Notes: generated from the sequence alone by a model not told the origin. A stretch of 64,000 nucleotides of DNA from Dokdonella sp. (GCF_019634815.1 NZ_JAHCAP010000010.1:35362-99361), one strand, 5' to 3'. Counted from the stretch's first letter, positions 1-10,889 are shown. A program made the numbers and translations.

Positions 1-1641
<1,641 letters not shown>

Positions 1642-1800
1642 TTGACTTCCAGAAGAAAGATGCGTGTGACAAAGGAAAAACAGTATAGGAGCCCCGTCAA
1701 GGACGCCCGCGTGTGCCTTGGAGCGAAAAAAAGTGACGTCTCGGATCGCCACGGTCCGCTGATTGGCCGGGAATGCAAGTTTCGTGCTGCCGGTGGCGGC
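1642..1800. other. rpoD-dtd intergenic region
   Basis: Both flanking genes are on the minus strand (dtd upstream, rpoD downstream), so this should hold the rpoD promoter and the end of the dtd transcript. On the minus strand there is a TATACT hexamer and a TTGACG, but their spacing is far too short to form one promoter. A T-run of seven bases (plus-strand A-run near 1727-1733) follows only a weak hairpin, so I do not call a terminator. Confidence 0.4.
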
Positions 1801-2247
1801 TCAGGGCACCTGAAGCCAGAACGTCACCGGCCCGTCGTTGATCAGATGGACCTTCATATGGGCACCGAAGCGCCCACTTTCCACCCCCGGATGGCACTTT
1901 CTGGCCATCCCCACGAGATTTTCGAACGCCTGCCGCGCCTGTTCGGGGGGCGCTGCGGTCGAGAACCCGGGTCGCAGGCCCGATCGGGTGTCGGCGGCAA
2001 GGGTGAACTGCGAGACCAGCAGGAGTCCGCCACGGGTGTCGGCAAGCGAGAGGTTCATGCGCCCCTGCCCGTCGGCAAATATCCGGTAGCCGAGCATCTT
2101 GTCGAGCAGGCGCTGCGCCTGCGCGGCGCCATCGCCAGGCTGCACCGCAACCAGCGCGAGCAGCCCGCCATCGATCCTGCCGACGACGCCGCCGTCGACC
2201 TCGACATGCGCCTGCGAAACGCGCTGGATCAAGGCAATCATCGACAT
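1801..2247 (-). CDS. dtd: D-aminoacyl-tRNA deacylase (D-Tyr-tRNA deacylase)
   Basis: Hydrolyses D-aminoacyl-tRNAs, recycling tRNA mischarged with D-Tyr and similar residues, and clearing glycyl-tRNA(Ala). The 148 residues match the usual Dtd length of about 145. Both active-site signatures of the dimeric DTD fold are visible: SQFTL near residue 80 and NDGPVTF near the C-terminus (the Gly-Pro motif that rejects L-amino acids). The start could be the first ATG ([10 protein letters not shown]) or the ATG two codons later, which would give the more typical MIALIQRV. It lies upstream of rpoD on the same strand and is divergent from the acyltransferase. Confidence 0.95.
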   Translation of the reverse strand: MSMIALIQRVSQAHVEVDGGVVGRIDGGLLALVAVQPGDGAAQAQRLLDKMLGYRIFADGQGRMNLSLADTRGGLLLVSQFTLAADTRSGLRPGFSTAAPPEQARQAFENLVGMARKCHPGVESGRFGAHMKVHLINDGPVTFWLQVP

Positions 2248-2354
2248 CTCCGCTGCGCGAATCGATCGGCATTGCCGTGGGCCGGCGATCCTCGCCGCGC
2301 CGCGTGGAATCCGTCAATCCGGTGAAGGCGACGCCGCCACGCGCCGCCCATACA

Positions 2355-3296
2355 ATGGCCGTTCCCATGCCCAACTCCTCGATGACTTTGCCAATCGCGC
2401 TGCTCTACGGCAGCTTGCGCATCGTCGGCATCCTGCCCTTGCGCTTCGTCCTTGCCTGCGGTGCCGGCTTCGGCCATCTGGCCTGGCACCTGCGTGGGCG
2501 CTCACGCCGGATCGCGGAACACAACCTGTCCCTGTTAATAACGCAACAAGGGGCCGAAAACAGACAACAACTGGCGAAAAAATGTGTAATTGAAGCCGGT
2601 CGCTCGATGGCCGAAATCATGGCGACCTGGGGCGCCGGCCCGCAGCGGGCGCTGCGCCGGGTGGTCGAGGTGCGCGGCCGCGAACTGTTCGATGCCGCAC
2701 GCGCAGCGGGTCGCGGCGTGATCGTGGCGGCCCCGCATCTGGGCTGCTGGGAACTGCTCAACTTCTGGCTGGCGGCCCAGCAACCGTTGGCGATCCTCTA
2801 CCGCCCCCCGCGCCGTGCCGCGCTCGAGCCCCTGCTGCGCAGGGTTCGCGGCGGCGCGCACGTCGAACAGATTCGCGCCGAAGCCAGCGGAGTGCGCGCG
2901 CTCTACAAGCGACTGGCCAGTGGTGGCATGGCTGGCATCCTGCCCGATCAGCAGCCACGTGCCGGCGAAGGCGTGGATGCGCCTTTTTTCGGCGTGCCTG
3001 CTTCGACGATGGTCCTGCTGCCGCGGCTGGCCGAGCGCACGGGTGCGGCGGTGGTGTTCGCTTTTGCCCAACGCCTGCCGCATGGCGCCGGCTATCGCCT
3101 GCACTTCCTGCCGGCTCCGGCCGGCGTTGCCGACAGCGACATCGAGCGCGCCTGCGCCGCGCTCAACCGCGGCGTCGAGGACTGCGTGCGCTTGGCCTTC
3201 ACCCAGTACCAGTGGACCTACAAGCGTTGGCCCAAGACGGCCACGGCGCCGGTCGCCAACCGCGCGGAGCGCCCCCCCCCTGTTTGCGGGGTTTGA
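2355..3296 (+). CDS. LpxL/HtrB-family lipid A (lysophospholipid) acyltransferase
   Basis: Membrane-associated acyltransferase that by family transfers a secondary acyl chain from acyl-ACP to a lipid A precursor. The catalytic H-X4-E motif is intact as HLGCWE within APHLGCWELLNFWL. The downstream substrate-binding motif is present as GILPDQQPRAGEG, and the C-terminus ends with the family-typical TQYQWTYKRW. About 310 residues is normal. Three in-frame ATGs exist (2355, 2367, 2382); MTLPIALLYG at 2382 would begin right at the hydrophobic anchor, so the start is uncertain by nine codons. The gene stands alone, divergent from dtd. Whether it is LpxL, LpxM or LpxP cannot be told from sequence. Confidence 0.88.
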   Translation: MAVPMPNSSMTLPIALLYGSLRIVGILPLRFVLACGAGFGHLAWHLRGRSRRIAEHNLSLLITQQGAENRQQLAKKCVIEAGRSMAEIMATWGAGPQRALRRVVEVRGRELFDAARAAGRGVIVAAPHLGCWELLNFWLAAQQPLAILYRPPRRAALEPLLRRVRGGAHVEQIRAEASGVRALYKRLASGGMAGILPDQQPRAGEGVDAPFFGVPASTMVLLPRLAERTGAAVVFAFAQRLPHGAGYRLHFLPAPAGVADSDIERACAALNRGVEDCVRLAFTQYQWTYKRWPKTATAPVANRAERPPPVCGV

Positions 3297-3379
3297 GCGC
3301 CTGCCTGACTCCTCCACGATAGGCATCGTCGAGTCCCGCGCTGCACACCACGCGACTCCGGACCGCACAGGGGGTCATC

Positions 3380-3880
3380 ATGCAAACGCAAAGCGCTGCG
3401 CCATCGCGCAGCCGCAGCTTCGTCCATGTTTTGCTCATGCTGGCGGCAGGCTTGTCGGGCGTACTGATCGTCCTGCCTGCGCGGCCGTCCATTGCCGCCA
3501 AGACAGGCACGCGGCCAAGCCCGAACCAGACCCGCGTCGATGCCGCGACGAGGTTTGAATACGTCGCGGTGTTTCCCGCCGCCACGCCGTCGTCCTCGAT
3601 CGAAACGTGGCGGCGCGAGGTGCTGGTGCGGTCGCACACCCAAGGCTGCAGCCCCGGGCGCTCCTGCGTGCAACGCCTGCTGCGCGGCTCGGGGCTCGGC
3701 GATCGGCGCGTGCAGACCCTCGGCTTTGATCTCGCCACCGCCACGCCGGCAGCCGAACGCGCCGCGATCCTCGCTGCAGCGGTCGCGCATGCGCCGCATC
3801 CCCACATCGAACCGGCCAGTTCGCTGCAACGCGCGGCCGAACTCCCCCTTCGCTCATTGCCTCAGGAATCGCAACCATGA
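3380..3880 (+). CDS. Exported or membrane-anchored protein of unknown function
   Basis: 166 residues of no family I recognise. An N-terminal hydrophobic segment after a basic start (RSRSFVHVLLMLAAGLSGVLI, ending ..RPSIAA) looks like a signal peptide or anchor. Two cysteines lie close together (QGCSPGRSCVQRLL), possibly a disulfide in the periplasm. The stop codon overlaps the ATG of the next gene in an ATGA at 3877-3880, which argues that this is translated and that the two products act together. The rest is Ala/Arg-rich and low in recognisable structure. Confidence 0.6.
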   Translation: MQTQSAAPSRSRSFVHVLLMLAAGLSGVLIVLPARPSIAAKTGTRPSPNQTRVDAATRFEYVAVFPAATPSSSIETWRREVLVRSHTQGCSPGRSCVQRLLRGSGLGDRRVQTLGFDLATATPAAERAAILAAAVAHAPHPHIEPASSLQRAAELPLRSLPQESQP

Positions 3881-4710
3881 ACCGCATTGCCACAGCCTGG
3901 TCCCGCCTAGCCTTGCTCGTCCTGTGCAGCGCCGCGCCGTTGCCGGCGCTGGCAATTTTCCAGAACGGCGGATTCGAGACCAACGCCTACACCGCCTGGA
4001 CCCTGGGTGGCGGCACCAACCCCGGCTTGGCTGGCGCCCCGCCATTCAACAGCGCCAGCGTGCAGATCACGCCGGGCGCGGCCGGGCCTGCCTCGATCGT
4101 CGGCCCGGGCAGCACCGATCCGCTGGCACCGACCATCCAACTGCCGCGCGTGGGCCAATTCACCGCCAAACTCAATGACGAAGGCGGCGGCGCGCTGGTC
4201 ACCACGCTGCGCCAGACCGATACCGTGAGCCAGGCCGACATCGATCCTGCCGACGGCTTGCCGCATATCCGCTTCGCCTTCGCACCGGTGCTCGACGATC
4301 CCAACCATTCCCCTGCCGAGCAGCCGTACTTTTACGTCGTGGTGAAAAACCTCGCCGACAACAGCGTCTTGTTCGAACAGTTTGCCTATTCGGGTCAGGC
4401 CAACGTGCAGTTCCTGCAGGGCGCCGGCAGCTGGAAGTATCTGGAGTTCCAGAACGTCGACGCCGTGCTGCCGGCCAGCGCGCTCGGCCAACAGGTGGAG
4501 CTGACCGTGATCGCCTCCGACTGCTCGCTGGGCGGACACGGCGGCTACGTCTATGTCGACGGATTCGGTTCGGCCCAGGTGCCGCCCGACAACTCCGGTG
4601 GCCCGCAAGGTGCGCCGCACGCGGTTCCTGCCCTGGGACCGGCCGGACTGGGCTTGCTCGGCGTCTTGCTGGCGCTCACCGCGCTGTCGATGCGTCGCTG
4701 GCACGCCTGA
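3877..4710 (+). CDS. Secreted protein with IPTL-CTERM-like C-terminal sorting tail
   Basis: 277 residues with a Sec signal peptide (MNRIATAWSRLALLVLCSAA, cleavage near PALA|IF). The mature domain is beta-rich, opening with FQNGGFETNAYTAW, a pattern common at the start of carbohydrate-binding-like jelly-roll domains in PEP-CTERM-type proteins. The C-terminus has the tripartite architecture of sorting signals: a short motif (VPALGPAGLG), a hydrophobic helix (LLGVLLALTALS) and a basic end (MRRWHA). This resembles IPTL-CTERM rather than canonical PEP-CTERM. Translation is coupled to the preceding gene (ATGA). A surface-attached or exopolysaccharide-linked role is inference. Confidence 0.75.
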   Translation: MNRIATAWSRLALLVLCSAAPLPALAIFQNGGFETNAYTAWTLGGGTNPGLAGAPPFNSASVQITPGAAGPASIVGPGSTDPLAPTIQLPRVGQFTAKLNDEGGGALVTTLRQTDTVSQADIDPADGLPHIRFAFAPVLDDPNHSPAEQPYFYVVVKNLADNSVLFEQFAYSGQANVQFLQGAGSWKYLEFQNVDAVLPASALGQQVELTVIASDCSLGGHGGYVYVDGFGSAQVPPDNSGGPQGAPHAVPALGPAGLGLLGVLLALTALSMRRWHA

Positions 4711-4772
4711 CTGCGTGATCGAACGCAGCGCCTGCGATGGGAGCGTCCACGGCCAGGGAAGGCCCCTCTCGG

Positions 4773-5420
4773 CTACGGCGTCACCAATCCCCGCCGCAGC
4801 GCCTCCATCGTCGCCTCGGCCCGCGTGCCCACCGCCAGCTTCCGATAGATGTCCTTGAGATAGCCGGCCACGGTATGCCGCGACAGGGTCAGCAGCTCGG
4901 CGGTTTCAGCCACGCTCATGCCCTTGGCGATCAGACGCAGCACTTCGGTTTCGCGCGGCGTCAGCGTCGCCTCCGGTTCCGCGACTGCCGCCGCTTCCGG
5001 CAATGGCTGGAAATGCCGCAGCAAGCGCCGTGCGATCGATGGCGACAGCGGCGGCTGGCCGCCGGCGATGCCGGTGAGCATCGCCGCGAGCGATTGCGGC
5101 GTCTGATCCTTGAGCACGTAGCCCTGCGCACCGGCATGCAGGGCAGGAAACAGATGCGCATCGTCGTCGAACACGGTTGCCACGATGCACAAGGTGCCGC
5201 GCGGATGCAGGTGTTCGATCAACGCGACGCCGCTGCCATCGGGCAGGCCGAGATCGATCAAGGCCAGCGGCGGCGGTGGATCGCATGCCGCGCGCGCCTG
5301 CGCCAGCGTTGCCGCGTGGGCTATCGAGATGCCCGGAAAGGCCAGCGCCAGGGCTTGCGCCAGCCAATCGCGGCTCGATGCCAGGTCATCGACCACGAGC
5401 GCGTGATGAAAGCCGCTCAT
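4773..5420 (-). CDS. NarL/FixJ-type response regulator with LuxR HTH
   Basis: 215 residues. An N-terminal receiver domain has the acidic pair (VVDD, residues 9-12), the phospho-acceptor Asp in LALIDLGLPDGSG and the Lys switch residue in GYVLKDQTP. A C-terminal GerE/LuxR helix-turn-helix follows (LTPRETEVLRLIAKGMSVAE and TVAGYLKDIYRKLAV). It is the last gene of a three-gene operon; its ATG overlaps the kinase stop (ATGA at 5417-5420), so it is very probably the cognate partner of that histidine kinase. Targets are unknown. Confidence 0.93.
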   Translation of the reverse strand: MSGFHHALVVDDLASSRDWLAQALALAFPGISIAHAATLAQARAACDPPPPLALIDLGLPDGSGVALIEHLHPRGTLCIVATVFDDDAHLFPALHAGAQGYVLKDQTPQSLAAMLTGIAGGQPPLSPSIARRLLRHFQPLPEAAAVAEPEATLTPRETEVLRLIAKGMSVAETAELLTLSRHTVAGYLKDIYRKLAVGTRAEATMEALRRGLVTP

Positions 5421-6136
5421 TGCCGCTCCCCGAGCGGCAGCGTCAACAGCACCTTGGTACCTCCCGCGGTACCCGGCTTCCAGTCGATGTCACCGGCGAG
5501 CTGTGCGGCGCGCTCGCGCATGCCGCGCAGGCCACTGCCGCTGCGCGGCGCATCGACACCCGCGCCACTGCCGTCGTCGGTGAGCTCCAGGCGCAACTGC
5601 GCGTCATCTGCCGCCACGCGCACGCGCACGTGGCGGGCCTGCGCATGGCGAATCACGTTGCTGATCGCCTCACGCGTGATTCGCTGCAGATGCAGGGCGC
5701 GGCCGGTGTCGAGCGCGGGATCCGGCAAGGCCTGCGCCACCTGCCAGTCCAGCGTAACGCCGACCGCGCACAAACGCTGCTGGATCTCGGCGCGAATATC
5801 GCCGAGCACATCGCCGAGCGTACCCGGCGTGCCCCGCGAACGCGTGACCACGTCGCGCAGGTCCTGCAGCAGGGCGCGTGCCTGATCGGCTTGTTGCGGC
5901 GTCGACGCCGAGTGCACCAACCCAAGCAGCTTGGCGCCCAGATCGTCATGCAGGTCGGCATAGATGCGCTCCCGTTCGCTCGCCGTGGCCTGCGCGCGCA
6001 CCAGCATCTCGCGTTCGTGGAGTCGCGCGTTTGCCTGCGCCCGTTCGCGCCCAAGCCGGATGCGCAAGGACAGGGCCAGCGCGATCGCCGCAAACGCCAG
6101 CGCGACCAGCACCACGATCAGCGCCATGGCCGTCAT
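5417..6136 (-). CDS. HisKA_3-type sensor histidine kinase (short, one membrane segment)
   Basis: 239 residues. A single N-terminal hydrophobic helix (ALIVVLVALAFAAIALALSL) is followed by a coiled linker, with almost no periplasmic sensor part. The phospho-acceptor helix carries the NarQ/DesK-type H-box ERIYADLHDDLGAKLLGL, and the HATPase region has N-box ISNVIRHAQA and G-box DDGSGAG/GSGLRGMRERA. I chose the ATG at 6136 because it overlaps the upstream kinase stop (ATGA); the longer frame from 6322 lies inside the upstream gene. With no obvious sensor domain, the signal may come from the co-transcribed Ser/Thr kinase (inference). Confidence 0.92.
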   Translation of the reverse strand: MTAMALIVVLVALAFAAIALALSLRIRLGRERAQANARLHEREMLVRAQATASERERIYADLHDDLGAKLLGLVHSASTPQQADQARALLQDLRDVVTRSRGTPGTLGDVLGDIRAEIQQRLCAVGVTLDWQVAQALPDPALDTGRALHLQRITREAISNVIRHAQARHVRVRVAADDAQLRLELTDDGSGAGVDAPRSGSGLRGMRERAAQLAGDIDWKPGTAGGTKVLLTLPLGERQ

Positions 6137-8556
6137 GTTGCCGTTCCGGTCTCGAGCGCAGCGGCCTTGGTCTTCTCGCCCAGCCGCGTGTAGACCTCGG
6201 CGAGCCGCTCGGCCGCGGTGCGCGTGCGCGCATGTCCGCTGCCGACCAGGGTCGACAACTGCGCATGCGCAGCCTCGAGCTCCGCGCGCGCATCGCGCAG
6301 GCGGCCCATTTTCGTCAGGCACAAGCCGTGATTGCTGCGAAAGATGGCCGTCATCAAGTGGGCGGGACCGACCGCCTCGCGCGCATCTTCGACCAGGCTG
6401 GAGAATTCCCCGTCCGCCACGGTGAGCTTGCCCGCTTCCATCAGCAGCATCGCCAGGTTGTTGCGCGGCGCGAAGGTCGACGGATGGCGACTGCCGGCAC
6501 GCTGCTGAATCCGGATGATGCGTCGATACAACGCCTCGGCATCTTCGCTGCGATGACGCTCTTCGAGGATGTAGGCCAGCGAATTCATGGCCGCGAGTGT
6601 CTGCACGTTGGCCTCGCCCGCGGTGCGCTCGAAGCCCTGCATCGAAGTTCGTGCGGCATCCTCGGCTTCATCGAGACGACCTTGCGCGACCAGGATGTTC
6701 GCCAGCGTCTGCCATGTCGTGAGCGTCGACGAATGCGCCTCGCCCAGCACTTCACGCTGCAAGCCCAGGGTCGCGCGCGCTTCCTTTTCGGCGGCGGGAT
6801 TGTCGCCGCGCGCGGCGAGGATCAGCGCCAGATTGTGGTGGCTGGTCAGGGTGGTCGGCGCGCGTTCGCCGAAAGCCGCCCGCCGCCAGGCGAACACCTC
6901 GCGCGTGAGTGCTTCGGCTTCCTCCAGCTGGCCGGACTCGCGCAACAGGGTCGACAGGCTGCTGCGTGCCGTGGCGATCGTGATCTGCACCTCGCGCTGC
7001 GCGGCGGCGGCTTGGTCAAGTTGCCGGGCATTGGCGAGCAGCGCGCGCAAGCCGCGCGTTGCGGCTTCGACCTTGCCTTCGTCGCTGTCGATGCGGGTTG
7101 CCGCCAGATCGAAGTCCAGGCGCGCCGCAGCGGTCGCCTCGGGCCAGGCCTCACGCGCTTTCGCCAAGGCCGCGCGCGCCTGCTCGAAACGCGTGAGTTC
7201 GGTCAGGATCGTGGCGTGCTCACGCCAGAGGGCGGCCCGTTGTGCAGGCGGCGTCTGCGCCCCGATCAAGGCCAGGGCGCGCTCGCTGAGCGCGAGCGCA
7301 GCGGGGTAATCGCCCAGCGCACGGCGGGTCGAGGCGAGCGTTGCCGCCACCGCGCGCTGCACGTTCGGCTGCGCGGAAAGCTCGTCGAGATCGTGCTCGG
7401 CCGCGGCAACCACCTCGTCCAGAGCGGGACGGCTGCCGGCCGTGGCTTCGGGGTTGGCCGATGCAAGCATGCGCTGCAGGAAGGCGCCGACTGCCGCACT
7501 CTCCTGGGCGCGTCGTTCGGCCTGGACATGCGCCGCGCGTTCTGACCACGCCAGCCGCAGGGAAACCACGGTCGCCGCCGCCAGCACCACGAAAACCGCT
7601 GCTGCCGCCGCGGTCAGCGCGCGATGCCGGCGCACGAACACGCGGGCGCGATAGGCCAGGGTTGCCGGCCGCGCCACCACCGGCCGATGCGCGAGAATGC
7701 GCTCCAGATCATCGGCAAACTCGGCGGCGCTCGCGTAGCGATGCGTGCGCTCGCTCGCCAATGCCTTCATCACCACGGTATCGAGGTCGCCCCGAGCGCT
7801 GCGCACCACCCGCGCCAGCGGCGGCGGTGCATCGCGCAGAATGTCGAGGGCCTCGAACAGATTCGAATCGCTCAGCCGCGGATGGGGCAGTCGTCCGCCA
7901 ATGAGTTCGTAAGCCATCACTCCGAGCGAATAGATGTCGCTGCCGGCGTCGACATTGCGATCGCCGCCGCGCAGCTGCTCCGGACTCATGTAGGGCAGCG
8001 TGCCCAGTACCTGGCCGGCGATCGTGAGTGTTTGCTCGCCACTGTCTTCACGATGGGCGACACCGAAATCAAGCACCTTGACCTGCCCGTCGCGGGTCAC
8101 GCGCAGGTTGGCCGGCTTGAGATCACGATGGATCACGCCATGCTCATGCGCGTGGTGGACTGCCCGCGCGATCGACACCAGCAGCCGCAAGCGCTGCTCC
8201 AGCGTGCAGTTGGCTTCGCGCACATGGTCGAGCAGGTCGCTGCCGCGCACGTATTCCATCGCCAGCCAGGGCATGCGCCCACCCTCGACAACGACTTCCC
8301 CCGCCGCGTACAGCCTTGCGATACCCGGATGTTCGAGCGCAGCGAGCGTGTCGATCTCGCGCTGCAGCCGGGCGATCAGGCTTGGCGAGGCGCTGCGCAC
8401 GACCTTGAGCGCGACCCTGCGCGCAGGTTGTGTTTCCTCGGCCAGATAGACGCGACCCATGCCGCCCTCACCGAGCACGCCGAGGATGCGGTAGGGACCG
8501 ATGCGCGAGGGCATGGCGTCGGCGCCGCCGGCGTCAACGTGGCTGTCGTTGTGCAT
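6133..8556 (-). CDS. Transmembrane Ser/Thr protein kinase with C-terminal TPR domain
   Basis: 807 residues. An N-terminal PknB-like kinase domain (about 20-290) has all catalytic motifs: Gly-rich loop GEGGMG (29-34), ALK Lys51, HRDLKPAN (143-150), DFG (163-165) and the APE-equivalent YMSPEQLRGG. A single transmembrane helix follows near residues 300-330 (ALTAAAAAVFVVLAAATVVS). The rest is a tetratricopeptide array, for example LTTWQTLANILVAQGRLDEA. The start is fixed by ATG 8556 with an AGGAAG ribosome site; the upstream frame to 8649 lacks one. It is the first gene of an operon with a histidine kinase and a LuxR regulator, each joined by an ATGA overlap. The substrate is unknown; the kinase motifs predict an active enzyme. 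Confidence 0.94.
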   Translation of the reverse strand: MHNDSHVDAGGADAMPSRIGPYRILGVLGEGGMGRVYLAEETQPARRVALKVVRSASPSLIARLQREIDTLAALEHPGIARLYAAGEVVVEGGRMPWLAMEYVRGSDLLDHVREANCTLEQRLRLLVSIARAVHHAHEHGVIHRDLKPANLRVTRDGQVKVLDFGVAHREDSGEQTLTIAGQVLGTLPYMSPEQLRGGDRNVDAGSDIYSLGVMAYELIGGRLPHPRLSDSNLFEALDILRDAPPPLARVVRSARGDLDTVVMKALASERTHRYASAAEFADDLERILAHRPVVARPATLAYRARVFVRRHRALTAAAAAVFVVLAAATVVSLRLAWSERAAHVQAERRAQESAAVGAFLQRMLASANPEATAGSRPALDEVVAAAEHDLDELSAQPNVQRAVAATLASTRRALGDYPAALALSERALALIGAQTPPAQRAALWREHATILTELTRFEQARAALAKAREAWPEATAAARLDFDLAATRIDSDEGKVEAATRGLRALLANARQLDQAAAAQREVQITIATARSSLSTLLRESGQLEEAEALTREVFAWRRAAFGERAPTTLTSHHNLALILAARGDNPAAEKEARATLGLQREVLGEAHSSTLTTWQTLANILVAQGRLDEAEDAARTSMQGFERTAGEANVQTLAAMNSLAYILEERHRSEDAEALYRRIIRIQQRAGSRHPSTFAPRNNLAMLLMEAGKLTVADGEFSSLVEDAREAVGPAHLMTAIFRSNHGLCLTKMGRLRDARAELEAAHAQLSTLVGSGHARTRTAAERLAEVYTRLGEKTKAAALETGTAT

Positions 8557-8682
8557 CAGAAGCTTCCTGGATTTCCCCGTCGCCGATGCTGCCACATCGC
8601 CGGGGCAGACACGAGCGCGCGGTCGTCGCCCGCCCGGGCGCCAAGGCACGCCGGCTCCGCGCCGGTCACGATCCGCACACGC

Positions 8683-9288
8683 TCAGTCGCGGGCGTCGAC
8701 TTCGCGCACGACCATCAGCTCGCAGGCACCGGCACCGGAATCCTCGCGCGTGAGCGAACTGCGCCAAGTCCAGCCGTCGGCACGCACCGCACGCACCAGC
8801 TGCCCCTTGAGCTCCACCAGCGCCCCCACGCGCACGCGATCGAGCGCGCGGGCGATGCGGTCGTCGGCGGGAATCAAATGCACATTGGCGCTTTCACGCA
8901 CGATATCCCGCGGCGGCAGCGGCGGCTGATCGCGCCAACGATAGCTGTAGAAGCGTGCCGCCTGACTGATGTCCAGCTGCGCCAGCACGGCGCTGTCGGA
9001 CATGCCGCGCCAGCCGAGCGCGAAGTCGAGCGGCGACAGCGCGCTGCCTTCATCGAAGCGATAGTCCTTGCGCGACAACACGCGTGCGCGGATTGCGTAG
9101 TCGGCGAGCGGCTCGAGGGTGTAGTCGCCGTGCTTGAACGGAGCCGGATCGAGCGGATCGCTTTGCTCGGGCTCGGCATCGACGAGCACGCCATCCGCGC
9201 GCGCCAGCGGGCGTTCCCTGAGCGCCCAGTTGAAGGCGCCCAGCACTCCGAGCCCCAGCAACAGCGCAACCCACAGCCGCCGATTCAT
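8683..9288 (-). CDS. Conserved membrane-anchored protein, unknown function
   Basis: 201 residues. An N-terminal signal-anchor (RRLWVALLLGLGVLGAFNWA) precedes a soluble periplasmic part with motifs such as YAIRARVLSRKDYRFDEG, LGWRGMSDSAVL and VELKGQLVRAVRADGW. No family with known activity is recognised. Its ATG overlaps the stop of the preceding TPR gene (ATGA at 9285-9288), so the two form an operon. It may continue the same transcript into the kinase gene, but a 126-nt gap separates them. Confidence 0.7.
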   Translation of the reverse strand: MNRRLWVALLLGLGVLGAFNWALRERPLARADGVLVDAEPEQSDPLDPAPFKHGDYTLEPLADYAIRARVLSRKDYRFDEGSALSPLDFALGWRGMSDSAVLAQLDISQAARFYSYRWRDQPPLPPRDIVRESANVHLIPADDRIARALDRVRVGALVELKGQLVRAVRADGWTWRSSLTREDSGAGACELMVVREVDARD

Positions 9289-9611
9289 GATGCTGGTTTG
9301 TGCAAGCGCTTGCGGAACACCGCCATCTCCTTGGCCGCCTGCACGTCACCGCGCGCCTGCGCTACGGCAATGCCCTGCTCGAAACTGGCGTCGGCCGCCG
9401 CCGAGTCACCCGCCTGCGCCTGCGCGCGCCCCAGCGCCTTCCACGCCGCCGAGTAGCGCGGGTCGAACGCGAGCGCCTGCTGCAGCGCCTCGATCGCGGC
9501 CGCGAAATCGCCCTGCGCCAGCAGCGCATTGCCGAGCGAGTAGCGCAGCAAGGCGCCATCACGCGAACCGCCGAGCTGGGCGCGCAAGCCCGCGATCAAT
9601 CCTGCATTCAT
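9285..9611 (-). CDS. Small tetratricopeptide-repeat protein
   Basis: 108 residues consisting almost entirely of about three TPR units: ALLRYSLGNALLAQGDFAAA, ALAFDPRYSAAWKALGRAQA and ADASFEQGIAVAQARGD. The start is taken at MNAGLIAGLRAQLGG; a longer frame begins six codons earlier. No signal peptide, so it is probably cytosolic and mediates protein contacts. It is translationally coupled to the downstream membrane-anchored protein (ATGA). No specific partner can be assigned. Confidence 0.75.
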   Translation of the reverse strand: MNAGLIAGLRAQLGGSRDGALLRYSLGNALLAQGDFAAAIEALQQALAFDPRYSAAWKALGRAQAQAGDSAAADASFEQGIAVAQARGDVQAAKEMAVFRKRLHKPAS

Positions 9612-9650
9612 GCCGCCATCATCGCGCAAGCGCGGGCTGCGCGGAAACCG

Positions 9651-10889
9651 TCATGGCGCAGTGCGACCCGCAGCGACGAGGCGATGCACGTCATGGGTGG
9701 CGACACCGACATCATGCGACGGCTTGACGAAGAAATCGGCATGTTCGAGCGTGCGCTCCATGTCACCGCGCCCGGCCGCCCAGTGCTCGCGCATCGTGCC
9801 CAGGCCGAAGGCATAGTCCTTGAACTGAGCCTCGTAGGGCTTGGCCTGATAGATCAGGTGCACGATGTTGAACACGTGGATGCCCACCCACGGCAGCAAG
9901 GTCTGCCGCAGCTGCGCATCGATGTGCGTCGATGGCACCGCTTCGAGCAGGCGCCGGATTGCGTGGCGCAACTGCTGCAGGTGGGCGACATGGTCGGTCT
10001 CCAGTCGCGTGCGACTGGAATACTGGATGTCCTTCTGCCGTTCGAGCACATCCATCAGGGTGCGCGGCAATTGCCCGCGTGCGCTCCACAGGTCAACCTG
10101 CAACACGAGGCTGTCGCGGCGCGGCGTGTCGGCGAGCACGTGATCGAGCGGCGTGTTGGAGACCAAACCGCCATCCCAATACTTCTCGCCATCGATCTCG
10201 ATCGCGGGAAACGCCGGCGGCAGGGCGCCCGAAGCCATGATGTGTTCGGCGCGGATGACTTCGTGCGCCGAGTCGAAATAGCGGAAATTGCCGGTGCGCA
10301 CCTGGGTCGCGCCCACCGACAGCCGCACTTCGCCGGCATTGATGCGATCGAAGTCGACCAGGCGTTCGAGCGTGCTCTTGAGCGGCGCGGTATCGTAAAA
10401 ACTGGTGGCCTCGACGCTGCCGTCGCTGAACAGCAGCGGCGACTGCGGGCGCACCTTGAAGAAGCCTTGCTGACCGAAGGCCAGTGCACCGAACGCGCCC
10501 AGCGAATTGGCCCAGGCATCGAGTGCGTGGCTGGGCGGCATCCATTCGAGCATCGCCCGCACGCCAGCGCCGATGATGGCCGCACCGCCACCGGGCTCGC
10601 AGATGGTTTCCCAGAATTCGCGCAGGCGCGCGACGCGCTGCCCTGGCGCATTGCCGGCAAGGATCGCCGCATTGATCGCGCCGATCGAAGTGCCGGCAAA
10701 CCAGTTTGGTCGCAAGCCGCCTTCGTGCAGCCCCTCGTAGACGCCGCACTGATACGAGCCGAGCGCGCCGCCACCCTGCATGACGAGCGCGACCGTGGCG
10801 TAGTCAGCCGCGAGCTGTGCCGGTGAGCGTGCCTGCGGTTTCGCGCCAATGCTGCGCTTCGTGCGCGTGGTGCGGCGCGCGGGGCTCAC
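9651..10889 (-). CDS. Patatin-like phospholipase with DUF3734 C-terminal domain (PatD-like)
   Basis: 412 residues. The patatin Ser-Asp dyad is visible: oxyanion loop [15 protein letters not shown], nucleophile elbow GTSIGAINA, and Asp in [12 protein letters not shown]. The C-terminal third matches the DUF3734 extension, and [14 protein letters not shown] near the end is typical. I chose a GTG start at 10889, overlapping the TGA of the 3-hydroxybutyrate dehydrogenase gene (GTGA). A start further upstream would lie inside that gene, and the first ATG-like alternatives would cut into the fold. The same pairing is known as bdhA-patD in Legionella pneumophila. The enzyme probably acts on lipid esters in the cytosol; its exact substrate is unknown. 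Confidence 0.88.
   Translation of the reverse strand: MSPARRTTRTKRSIGAKPQARSPAQLAADYATVALVMQGGGALGSYQCGVYEGLHEGGLRPNWFAGTSIGAINAAILAGNAPGQRVARLREFWETICEPGGGAAIIGAGVRAMLEWMPPSHALDAWANSLGAFGALAFGQQGFFKVRPQSPLLFSDGSVEATSFYDTAPLKSTLERLVDFDRINAGEVRLSVGATQVRTGNFRYFDSAHEVIRAEHIMASGALPPAFPAIEIDGEKYWDGGLVSNTPLDHVLADTPRRDSLVLQVDLWSARGQLPRTLMDVLERQKDIQYSSRTRLETDHVAHLQQLRHAIRRLLEAVPSTHIDAQLRQTLLPWVGIHVFNIVHLIYQAKPYEAQFKDYAFGLGTMREHWAAGRGDMERTLEHADFFVKPSHDVGVATHDVHRLVAAGRTAP

Noticed and set aside
5417..6322. Longer start for the histidine kinase
   Set aside because: The extra 62 codons lie inside the Ser/Thr kinase gene; ATG 6136 forms a clean ATGA overlap and begins at the membrane helix.
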